From Acidobacterium sp. (GTDB lineage Bacteria > Acidobacteriota > Terriglobia > Terriglobales > Acidobacteriaceae), in assembly GCA_003166955.1 (NCBI GenBank), contig PMUI01000067.1, positions 1-64,000 on the forward strand: DNA of 64,000 nt, given 5' to 3'. The position numbers and the translations under genes were made by a program. The notes under the pieces are model-generated. The model was given only the letters and a program-made list of their open reading frames with translations. It was not told where the DNA came from and did no database searches. This document shows positions 23,862 through 30,973 of the stretch, piece after piece. Numbering within the stretch: the stretch's first letter is position 1; each line of letters starts with the position of its first letter.

Positions 23862-24032
23862 ATGGCAAAGGTACGAGCATATCATACAAGTTCAATGGAA
23901 GAACCGCCGAAAAATAGAGAGGTCCACCACGATCACGACGACTGCTTTGAAGGCAAGAAAATTGAAAAGAAGCATTGGGAAAAAGGAACCGGAGGGAAGC
24001 CACGCTGTAAAGAGTGCATCAAACTCGGCTAG
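23862..24032 (+). CDS. Passenger: small Cys/His-rich protein
   Basis: A 56-residue protein starting MAKVRAYHTSSMEEPPKN. A strong ribosome site (aaaggag) lies about 8 bases before the ATG at 23862. The core VHHDHDDCFEGKKI...GGKPRCKECIKLG resembles a recurrent family of short bacterial proteins with a His/Asp/Cys cluster and a CxxC end, probably metal-binding. The stop codon overlaps that of the next gene on the other strand (shared CTAG). Confidence 0.72.
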   Translation: MAKVRAYHTSSMEEPPKNREVHHDHDDCFEGKKIEKKHWEKGTGGKPRCKECIKLG

Positions 24033-24334
24033 TGCAACCGTTCGCGGAACGTAATCTCCCAATGAGGTCCGGTCACATCATTTGTATCCAATACATCCCA
24101 TACACGCCTTAGAGATTGAACCGGCAATCCATGGGTGAGACAAACCGAAACGGCGCTCCAGCCTGCCCCCGGTCCGCCGTAAAAGGCGACTGTCGGCTCC
24201 GGATAGGCGTGACCAGTACCTCCTTCACAGGATTCAAAAGTTTCGATGTCGTATTTTTGGAAAACTTCAACGGCTTTCCGAATGCCTACGTCTAGCTGTC
24301 CGACTATATGATCTGTGGGCGGCGGTTCCGGCAT
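24029..24334 (-). CDS. Passenger: small conserved protein of unknown function
   Basis: A 101-residue protein starting MPEPPPTDHIVGQLDVGIRK at 24334. The segment AVEVFQKYDIETFESCEGG, then HAYPEPTVAFYG, and the ending WDVLDTNDVTGPHWEITFRE, is a sequence pattern I recognise from uncharacterised proteins of diverse bacteria. The frame stays open upstream across the transposon end, but that extension is low-complexity and not protein-like. It lies 146 bases from the right end. Confidence 0.75.
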   Translation of the reverse strand: MPEPPPTDHIVGQLDVGIRKAVEVFQKYDIETFESCEGGTGHAYPEPTVAFYGGPGAGWSAVSVCLTHGLPVQSLRRVWDVLDTNDVTGPHWEITFRERLH

Positions 24335-24480
24335 CTGACGTTCTTTCGGCGCGGATCGCGCAGTATGCAAAATCAAGCCGCGTGTATTTTGCCGCGTCTC
24401 TGGTTCTTTTGTGCGCTCTAGGTGTGATCGTACCTGTCTACTGGATTTCAAACGACTAAATTCTCCGTTTCTGTCCGTTA

Positions 24481-24502
24481 GGGAGTCAAGTATATAATCC
24501 CC
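24481..24502 (-). repeat. Right terminal inverted repeat of the transposon
   Basis: 22 bases beginning gggagtcaag and ending ataatcccc on the plus strand; the reverse complement matches the left end with one difference. Confidence 0.95.
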
Positions 24503-24510
24503 AAAGATAT
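24503..24510. repeat. Right target-site duplication AAAGATAT
   Basis: Identical to 20745-20752 and directly adjoining the right terminal repeat. Confidence 0.93.
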
Positions 24511-24558
24511 AGGGTAAAAAGAGAAATCTTCCCGTAACTCCCGTAGATCGGAAACACC

Positions 24559-24590
24559 AAAAAGCCTCGCTCGCGCGAGGCTTTTTTATT
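24559..24590. terminator. Strong bidirectional hairpin terminator
   Basis: aaaaagcctcgc-tcgc-gcgaggctttttt: a 7-bp perfect stem with A and T tracts on the two sides, so it can stop transcription from either direction. It lies outside the transposon and separates it from the RNase H region. Confidence 0.88.
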
Positions 24591-24629
24591 GCCGGGAGAA
24601 TCGCCGTGGCTTGCGATTGCCCAATTCGC

Positions 24630-24800
24630 TCCGCCGAGTTTGCATCAAACCCGGCCGCGCCTGAAGCAAACTCAGCCGCGTTTGACGGCAACGCGGCCGA
24701 GTACCCGTCAAACTCGGCCAACCATGAGTCAAACGCAGCCGAGTTACAAATGACCCGCACTGAATCATCTACGCCTAACTCGGCCGCGTTTGACGCAAAC
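24630..24800. repeat. 21-bp degenerate tandem array
   Basis: Six consecutive 21-bp units (24630-24755) and one separate unit (about 24780-24800) share the words aactcggcc / gccgagttt and gcgtttgacg. The words are partly self-complementary, so both strands read similar heptapeptides (for example SAAFDGN, AAEYPSN). It lies between the terminator and the RNase H gene; 24801-25022 then holds no recognisable gene. Confidence 0.7.
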
Positions 24801-25022
24801 AAGTTCACGTCTGAATCAATCTCAGCCAGGTATCCATCTGATAGGTCCGCAGTCACTTGCCCGACCCATCGGATCGAACAGTTCCGCCAACGCAATGAAA
24901 ACAAGTCAACTGCCCAAAAACAGACCCCCCCAAAAAATTTCCCGCGATCGAAGCTCTGCACCAAAATCGATGCAAACAGAGGACAGCAAGACCCGGCTCA
25001 ACCCTTCCGCTAAACTCGGTCT

Positions 25023-25658
25023 ATGTTCTCGGAAAAAACGAGCGGCCGCCTCTTCGCGGACGAAAAACGTGCCGCCGGCGATTGGATCACCGCCTTCTGC
25101 GATGGCGGATCGCGCGGAAACCCCGGCCCTGCAGGCTACGGCGTCTTCATCGAGGGACCTGACGGGGAAAAGCTGGCCGAACTGAGCGAGTTCCTGGGCA
25201 AGACCACGAACAACGTCGCCGAATACTCGGCTCTGCTCGCCGCGCTCGAATGGGCGTTGAAAGAAGGTCGCTCACGGCTGCGCGTCGTCGCCGACTCGGA
25301 GCTCCTCGTCAAGCAGATTCAGGGCCGCTACAAAGTGAACAGTCCCGATCTGCGCCCGCTCTACGAAGAAGCGAAGCGCCGCATCGCGAAACTCGATGCG
25401 TTTCGCATCGAGCATGTCCTCCGCGGCAAGAACCAGAAGGCCGACCGGCTGGCAAACCTTGCCATGGACCGAGGAATGGGCCGCAAGACTGCCGGAGGCG
25501 ATGCAAAACCCGCGGCGCGCCCGGGTGCGCCCGCTGGCGCAAAGGGTGGGAATCAACCCCAGCCCCTGAAGGGCTACGTCAAAGGCGGAGTCGTGCATCT
25601 GCTCGAAGGCGAGTTGCCCGACGGAATGTTTGTGAAGATCACGCCGGACCGGCAATAG
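25023..25658 (+). CDS. RNase HI-type protein with an extra C-terminal domain
   Basis: A 211-residue protein. Residues 20-150 form an RNase HI fold with the four acidic catalytic residues: Asp 27 (FCDGGSRGNPG), Glu 67 (NNVAEYSAL), Asp 91 (VVADSELLVKQ) and Asp 141 (NQKADRLAN). It should cut RNA in RNA/DNA hybrids. A Gly/Ala/Pro linker follows, then about 28 residues (GYVKGGVVHLLEGELPDGMF...) that resemble short DUF104/AbrB-like strand motifs. The N-terminal 20 residues are unlike RNase HI. A GNAT gene follows 61 bases later. Confidence 0.9.
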   Translation: MFSEKTSGRLFADEKRAAGDWITAFCDGGSRGNPGPAGYGVFIEGPDGEKLAELSEFLGKTTNNVAEYSALLAALEWALKEGRSRLRVVADSELLVKQIQGRYKVNSPDLRPLYEEAKRRIAKLDAFRIEHVLRGKNQKADRLANLAMDRGMGRKTAGGDAKPAARPGAPAGAKGGNQPQPLKGYVKGGVVHLLEGELPDGMFVKITPDRQ

Positions 25659-25719
25659 CTCAGCCGGTAGCCGGTAGCCTGTGGCGGGGCCGCCGGCGAT
25701 CGGCGGGGGAGGAGCTGGA

Positions 25720-26220
25720 TTGGACTCGCTGACGATTCGCGCGGCTCGGCTCGACGATTTGCCGCGCCTCACCGCAATCTACAACCACTACGTCGTGCAC
25801 TCGCCCGCGACCTTCGACCTCGAGCCGAAGACTCTCGACCAGCGCTACGAATGGTTCACACAATTCAGGGAAGCGGGCCGCCACCGTCTCCTGGTCGCAG
25901 ACGAGGACGGGGCGGTCCTGGGTTACGCGGGCACGATGCGATGGCGTCCCAAGCCCGCTTACGACACGACCGTCGAAACGACGATCTACTGCGCGCCCGA
26001 GTCCCTCGGCAAGGGCATCGGCGCGAAGCTCTACGCCGCGCTCTTCGACGCGATTGCCTACGAGGACGTCCATCGCATCGTCGCGGGATACGTCCCGCCG
26101 AACCCCGCGTCCGCCGCGCTGCACGAACGCTTTGGATTCCGGCCGGTCGGGACCTTCAGCGAGGTCGGCTTCAAATTTGGGACGTATTGGGATGTGTGCT
26201 GGGTGGAGCGAAGAATCTAG
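25720..26220 (+). CDS. GNAT acetyltransferase, phosphinothricin-acetyltransferase-like
   Basis: A 166-residue N-acetyltransferase. The TTG start at 25720 is preferred because ggaggag lies five bases before it and the protein then begins at the family start LTIRAARLDDLPRLTAIYNHYV. The acetyl-CoA pyrophosphate loop is SLGKGIGAKLY (Q/RxxGxG type), followed by VPPNPASAALHERFGFRPVG. The whole matches the Bar/Pat/MnaT subgroup, which acetylates small amino compounds; the actual substrate is unknown. An earlier in-frame GTG at 25681 would add a Gly/Pro stretch encoded by repeat-like sequence. Confidence 0.9.
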   Translation: MDSLTIRAARLDDLPRLTAIYNHYVVHSPATFDLEPKTLDQRYEWFTQFREAGRHRLLVADEDGAVLGYAGTMRWRPKPAYDTTVETTIYCAPESLGKGIGAKLYAALFDAIAYEDVHRIVAGYVPPNPASAALHERFGFRPVGTFSEVGFKFGTYWDVCWVERRI

Positions 26221-26245
26221 CGCCTGTCCCTCGGACTTCCACCCA

Positions 26246-27427
26246 TCAGACCTTGCGCTTGCCGTGCGTGCTGGAAGCCTTCCGGGCCACGGCGTGGCCG
26301 GAGCGGCGAGGATAAGCCGCGGTGCGCAGGGCAGCGGTTGAACGGCCCCTCCGCCGATGCGCAACCGCAGGGCGCAGAACAGCGGCAATGCGCGCTTCCG
26401 ATGCCGCAGGATCGTCGAGATAACGCGGATCAAGCATGGCGATGACGGCAACGGCGCGGATGCGATAGAGCCGCGCCCACTGGCTTTGCATCAGCGAGTG
26501 CTGAACCTCGTCCCAATGGTCGGGGTCGGCAGCGGAGGTATCGGGTTGCGGCGCAGCCCCGGGATCGGAGAGCGCAGAGACGGTGACGGGCTCGTTGTTG
26601 ATGAGGCTGAGAAAGCGGCTGAACTCCCCGAGATTGACGCCCATCTGATAGACAAGCTGGCTCACGGCCATCTGCTGCGGCCCGGTGAGCGAATCGAAGT
26701 CGCGGCAATACGCGCGAGCATTCTCGATCGCCTGAATCGCAGCAATGCGCAGCAGAGAACTCGCTTCGTCGTCGGTGATCTGCGGCGCGAGCGCCCAGAT
26801 TCTGCGGCGGTAGCGCTTCATCGTCCGCCAAGTGGCCAGATTGTCGTTGAATTCTGCAAGAACCTGGTCGAGGCGCGCCGGATCAAGCCCCGCTGCCTGC
26901 CACAGCTCCGCAGAAGACGGCTCGACAAAAGTGTGAGGGTTCAGCGGATCGGTTTGCGCGTGTTGCCTCTCCGGCAAATCCAGGCTGAATCCAGCGCCGA
27001 TCAGCGGCCGGCCCGTCTTCGGGTCAGGATACGCCGCCAGCACCCATCCTTCGTGCCTTCGGTCCCGCAGCAAACCCATCAGCTCCGTCGGGCTGAACTT
27101 CACTTCGGAATCCCGGAAATCCAGCAGCGGCTGAAGAGACGCGGGAACGGCAGATGCTGCTGGCGCAAGCTGCGCGGATAAATTTTCCGAGAGTGTCGCC
27201 GGCGTGGAAACCGGATCAGCACCCGTCCCGCCAATCACGGCTGGAGTCCCCGGTGCCGCACTCTGCCCGAATATCGGCAGCGCAGCCGCCAGCAACAGTG
27301 CAGTGTTGAGCACCGTGGCGCGGAAGGCCTGGAAAGTCGTCGCAGGGCGCATGTGTTCCGTACAAGTTGCCGTAATTCGGAGGAAAAGACAATGACAAAA
27401 AAGGATCACCGGCCAGTAACGTTCCAT
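26246..27427 (-). CDS. Secreted lysozyme-like (GH24-type) protein
   Basis: A 393-residue protein. I prefer the ATG at 27427, which has aggag six bases upstream; an alternative ATG at 27352 gives a classical signal peptide directly (MRPATTFQAFRATVLN... ending at IFGQ). The middle has the T4-lysozyme-like order: RRHEGWVLAAYPD (likely catalytic Glu), GAGFSLDL, then a helical part with GPQQMAVSQLVYQMGVN. A basic, Arg-rich tail (about 50 residues) ends the protein. It probably cleaves peptidoglycan outside the cytoplasm, or is a remodelled relative. No immunity partner is seen. Confidence 0.78.
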   Translation of the reverse strand: MERYWPVILFCHCLFLRITATCTEHMRPATTFQAFRATVLNTALLLAAALPIFGQSAAPGTPAVIGGTGADPVSTPATLSENLSAQLAPAASAVPASLQPLLDFRDSEVKFSPTELMGLLRDRRHEGWVLAAYPDPKTGRPLIGAGFSLDLPERQHAQTDPLNPHTFVEPSSAELWQAAGLDPARLDQVLAEFNDNLATWRTMKRYRRRIWALAPQITDDEASSLLRIAAIQAIENARAYCRDFDSLTGPQQMAVSQLVYQMGVNLGEFSRFLSLINNEPVTVSALSDPGAAPQPDTSAADPDHWDEVQHSLMQSQWARLYRIRAVAVIAMLDPRYLDDPAASEARIAAVLRPAVAHRRRGRSTAALRTAAYPRRSGHAVARKASSTHGKRKV

Positions 27428-27521
27428 TTGTGACTCCTGGGCCATGCCCTTCCCGCAACGGGAAGCTCCGGATGTACAGTTATTGACATCCCGCAAGACG
27501 CCGTTCAGGAACGCCAAACCC

Positions 27522-28673
27522 ATGGCCACGGTTTCTGTCCAAAATCCCGCTACAACCGCCACCACGCGCATGCTCTCGCTCGATGTGCTGCGCGGAGTGA
27601 CCATCGCCTTCATGATCATGGTCAACAACAACGGCGGCCACGCCTGGTGGCCCTTCGAGCACGCCGACTGGAATGGCTGGACGCCCACCGACATGGTCTT
27701 CCCCACTTTCCTCTTTCTCGTCGGGGTCACCATCGTCTTCTCCACCGAATCCCGCCTCAAGCGCGGCGACTCCCCGGGCGCCATCGTCCCGCACATCCTG
27801 CGGCGCTTCCTCATCCTCTTTGGCCTGGGATTATTCCTCGCCCTCTTCCCCGTCTTTCACTGGTCGCACCTCCGCGTATGGGGAGTGCTGCAGCGCATCG
27901 CGCTCTGCTATCTGGTTTGCAACCTGCTGTACCTCTGGACCCGGCAGCTTGCGAACCGCGTCGTCCTCTACGCAGGTCTGCTGGTGGTGCTGCTCGCTGG
28001 CTACTGGGCGCTGATGCGATTCGTCCCAGTCCCCGGCTTCGGCGTTCCCGGGCGCGACATCCCGTTCCTCGATAAGGACGCGAACATCGTCGCCTGGCTC
28101 GATCGAACCATGCACATCGGCCGCCTCTACGAACACACTCGCGATCCCGAGGGTCTGCTGAGCACCTTCCCCGCCATCGGCACCACGCTGCTCGGCATGC
28201 TTGCCGCCCTGTGGTTGCGAACGAAACAGACGGTTGAGCGCAAATGCCTGGGCCTGCTCGTCGCTGGCCTGGTGCTCATCCTGCTCGGCCAGCTCTGGCA
28301 TCCCTGGTTTCCTATTAACAAGAAGCTCTGGACCAGCTCCTTCGTCCTGTTCATGGGCGGGTGCTCCACCGTCCTCTGGGCTCTTTTCATCTGGCTCATC
28401 GAAATCAAAGGCTGGAGAAGGGGCTGGGGCTTCTGGCTCGTCTTCGGGATGAACGCCATCGCCAGCTACGTTCTGTCGGACCTGCTGGTGGCGCCGCTCT
28501 GGGCCATTGACGTCAGCCCGCGCGTGAACCTCGGCGGATGGATCTACGCCCGTAGCTTCGCGCACATTCAGCCCCCCGGCTTCGGCTCGCTGCTCTACTC
28601 CATCACCTTCACCCTGGTCTGCTGGCTGGTGATGCTGGTCCTCTACCGAAAGAAGATCTTCATCAAGGTATAA
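27522..28673 (+). CDS. Multi-pass membrane acyltransferase, DUF5009/HGSNAT-like
   Basis: A 383-residue integral membrane protein with about ten helices. The start MATVSVQNPATTATTRMLSLDVLRG includes the family signature SLDVLRGVTIAFMIMVNN; next come WNGWTPTDMVFPTFLFLVG and RIALCYLVCNLLYL, all typical of the heparan-alpha-glucosaminide N-acetyltransferase-like (DUF5009) proteins. In bacteria these are thought to move acetyl groups across the membrane to sugars. The acceptor is unknown. It is divergent from the lysozyme-like gene; the short spacer must hold both promoters. Confidence 0.9.
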   Translation: MATVSVQNPATTATTRMLSLDVLRGVTIAFMIMVNNNGGHAWWPFEHADWNGWTPTDMVFPTFLFLVGVTIVFSTESRLKRGDSPGAIVPHILRRFLILFGLGLFLALFPVFHWSHLRVWGVLQRIALCYLVCNLLYLWTRQLANRVVLYAGLLVVLLAGYWALMRFVPVPGFGVPGRDIPFLDKDANIVAWLDRTMHIGRLYEHTRDPEGLLSTFPAIGTTLLGMLAALWLRTKQTVERKCLGLLVAGLVLILLGQLWHPWFPINKKLWTSSFVLFMGGCSTVLWALFIWLIEIKGWRRGWGFWLVFGMNAIASYVLSDLLVAPLWAIDVSPRVNLGGWIYARSFAHIQPPGFGSLLYSITFTLVCWLVMLVLYRKKIFIKV

Positions 28674-28727
28674 GGCCCGCGCGCAACCCCGTTCCCTTCC
28701 GCGCGAAATGCTCTAGACTGGCCACAC

Positions 28728-30902
28728 ATGGGAAGGCTGCGCAAGTTTGAAGTGGCGGTGTTCCGTCTGGTGCGTCGCGACCCGCCGGAAGGCTTCGTGC
28801 ATCGCGGGGCATTCTGGCTTTTTGTCGGATATCTCGGGCTATCACTTCCCGGATGGCTCCCGGGTACGGTGGGGAAGTTCTTCAGCGATCTCGCCGCGCT
28901 GGACTTCTTTCTCCTCATCATTCTCTGCATCCCGCTGTTGTGGCGTTTCATCTTCCTGCGCCTGCTCTGGAAGGTCCGCAACCGCCTGATCGTTACCTAT
29001 CTGCTGATGGGGCTGACGCCGGTCGTGCTCTTTGTCACTCTCGCGCTGATTCTGCTCTACGTTTTCTCCGGCCAGTTTGCGATCTTCGCCGCGACCAGCG
29101 TAGTGCACGACGAGTTGGAACACATTGGATCGGCCAACAGCAACCTGGCCATGCATATTGCTCACGTGCTGAATCAAACTCCTCGCGCGCGCAGCGTGTC
29201 GCTGCCGGAAGAAGGAGGCGGGCCGGCGGAACACGAGTACACCGGCCTTAGCGTTACTGCCTACGAGGATGGGAAGCCGGTGGCGCTGGATCCCGCGTCG
29301 ATCCAGCCGGCCCTGGCACCGCCCGTGCCGTCGTGGTTACACCAATCCTTCCGGGGCCTTGTGATTGATCATGGGCAGCTATGGCTGCGCGCGGCCGATA
29401 TCCAAAAGATCGGCGACCATACGACGGTCGTGATCTCGAGCGTGCCCCTCCAGCAGCAGAACGTCGAGGCAATTGCCGATGGTCTGGGCAGGGTTAGCAT
29501 CTTTCCGGGGGTAAGTTTCGGCGAGTTGCCGTCTGCGCCCCAGCCACCTCCAAAAACAAAGTTTGAATTCAGTGCCACCAGGCCGAATCAGGGCCAGGGG
29601 CAAATCGAGATCAACGGCGAGGACATCAACCAGGCGCGCAAGCACGCCATCGTGGCTGGAACTCTGCCGGCTCCTCTGCACTTCTACGATGTGCCGGTGG
29701 GCTTCCTTGCGCCGCTGACCACCTGGGAATGGTCAACCGGTCGTACCACCGAGGTCTATGCCGACGTGACTTCGCGGCCGTCGCTGCTCTATCGGCGGTT
29801 GTTTATCACCTCGCTGGACGTGGGGGATGTGATCCGCGAGATCCTCATCGCGATCGCCATCGCCTTCGGAGTCCTCGAACTGCTGGCCTTCCTCGCTGCG
29901 GTCCGCCTGAACCAGACCATCACCCGCTCCGTCCACGATCTCTACGAAGCCACCCTGGCCATCGACGGCGGCAATCTCGATCACCGCATCAAAGTGAAGC
30001 GCCGCGATCAGCTGGGTGCGCTCAGCCGCTCCTTCAACAGCATGGCAGCGTCGCTGGCGCGGTCGCTGGTCGAGCAGCGCGAAAAGCAGCGCATGCAGAA
30101 CGAGCTGTCGATCGCGCAGGAAGTCCAGGCCAATCTCTTTCCCCACGGACGTGTCGCGCTGACCATGCTGGAAATCCACGGCGTCTGCCTGCCCGCGCGC
30201 ACGGTCAGCGGCGACTACTACGATTTCCTGCTCTTCGGGGAAACCGGTCTCGGCATCGCTCTCGGCGACATCAGCGGCAAAGGAATCTCCGCGGCTCTGT
30301 TGATGGCCACCCTCCACTCCGCAGTCCGCGCCTACCGTTTCGCCGGCGAGGAATTGGTCACCGAGGGCTCCTACGCGCTCGCGAATCCCCGCACCCGGCG
30401 CGTCGGCGAGGAGGAAGTCGAGTGCGGAGAGTTGTTCGAGGAGCCCGCAAGGATCCTGTCCCTGCTGAATCGTCATCTTTACCGCAGTACCCAGCCAGAA
30501 AAATACGCGACCTTGTTCCTGGCGCACTACGACGGGCTTAGCCGCCGCCTGGTCTATTCCAATGGCGGTCACCTGCCCCCGCTGCTGCTCCGCGCCAACG
30601 ATACCGTGACCCGTCTCGATCGCGGCGGATCGGTCGTCGGCCTGCTCGACGATCTGGAATGGGAGCAGGGAACCGTGCACCTCGGAGTGGGCGACATTCT
30701 CATCGCCTACAGCGACGGCGTCACCGAGCCGGAAAATGACTTTGGCGAATTTGGCGAGTCGCGCCTCCTCGAAGTCGTGCGCCGCCACCGCCACCTCAGC
30801 CTCGAAGCTATCTCCGAGCAGGTGATCCAGACCCTGCGCAGCTGGATCGGCGTGCAGGAGCAGCCCGACGACATCACCCTCGTCCTGGCCCGCCAGCGAT
30901 AA
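28728..30902 (+). CDS. Membrane SpoIIE/PP2C-type serine phosphatase with HAMP domain
   Basis: A 724-residue signalling protein. Membrane segments lie at about residues 28-44, 57-76 and 88-112; a long presumably extracytoplasmic region follows (about 115-365). Another helix at about 368-392 leads into a HAMP domain (about 390-443) and the SpoIIE/RsbU phosphatase (about 457-724), with VSGDYYDFLLFG, GDISGKGISAALLM and AYSDGVTEPEND holding the metal-binding aspartates. Such phosphatases activate partner-switch regulators of sigma factors or secretion; no anti-sigma or STAS gene is adjacent, so the target is elsewhere. Confidence 0.92.
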   Translation: MGRLRKFEVAVFRLVRRDPPEGFVHRGAFWLFVGYLGLSLPGWLPGTVGKFFSDLAALDFFLLIILCIPLLWRFIFLRLLWKVRNRLIVTYLLMGLTPVVLFVTLALILLYVFSGQFAIFAATSVVHDELEHIGSANSNLAMHIAHVLNQTPRARSVSLPEEGGGPAEHEYTGLSVTAYEDGKPVALDPASIQPALAPPVPSWLHQSFRGLVIDHGQLWLRAADIQKIGDHTTVVISSVPLQQQNVEAIADGLGRVSIFPGVSFGELPSAPQPPPKTKFEFSATRPNQGQGQIEINGEDINQARKHAIVAGTLPAPLHFYDVPVGFLAPLTTWEWSTGRTTEVYADVTSRPSLLYRRLFITSLDVGDVIREILIAIAIAFGVLELLAFLAAVRLNQTITRSVHDLYEATLAIDGGNLDHRIKVKRRDQLGALSRSFNSMAASLARSLVEQREKQRMQNELSIAQEVQANLFPHGRVALTMLEIHGVCLPARTVSGDYYDFLLFGETGLGIALGDISGKGISAALLMATLHSAVRAYRFAGEELVTEGSYALANPRTRRVGEEEVECGELFEEPARILSLLNRHLYRSTQPEKYATLFLAHYDGLSRRLVYSNGGHLPPLLLRANDTVTRLDRGGSVVGLLDDLEWEQGTVHLGVGDILIAYSDGVTEPENDFGEFGESRLLEVVRRHRHLSLEAISEQVIQTLRSWIGVQEQPDDITLVLARQR

Positions 30903-30973
30903 AGCAGCTTTCGGCGCTCAGCGTTCAGCGTTCGGAAAAACAGAGAACGGCGAGCAAGAAACCAGCGAGACGA

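Larger units (their letters stand above)
20753..24502. mobile_element. IS1595-family (ISXO2-type) transposon, 3,750 bp, with passenger genes
   Basis: The element is bounded by 22-bp terminal inverted repeats (20753-20774 and 24481-24502; 21 of 22 positions identical when inverted, beginning GGG and ending CTTGACTCCC) and an 8-bp direct duplication AAAGATAT on both sides. It carries the transposase, a coupled small ORF and seven other small genes, and is visibly more A/T-rich than the chromosome around it. The simple form of this family is about 1 kb, so some 2.5 kb is cargo. Members of the family with passenger genes are known. The intact ends, duplication and transposase suggest a fairly recent insertion. 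Confidence 0.93.

Noticed and set aside
20753-24502. Integron cassette array or prophage fragment
   Set aside because: No integrase, attC-like sites or phage structural genes; terminal repeats and an 8-bp duplication explain the borders better.
24630-24800. CRISPR array
   Set aside because: Units are contiguous 21-mers without spacers, and no cas genes are present.
24335-24964. N-terminal extension of the passenger gene at 24029-24334 across the transposon end
   Set aside because: It would run through the right terminal repeat, a terminator and the 21-bp array, and has no protein character.
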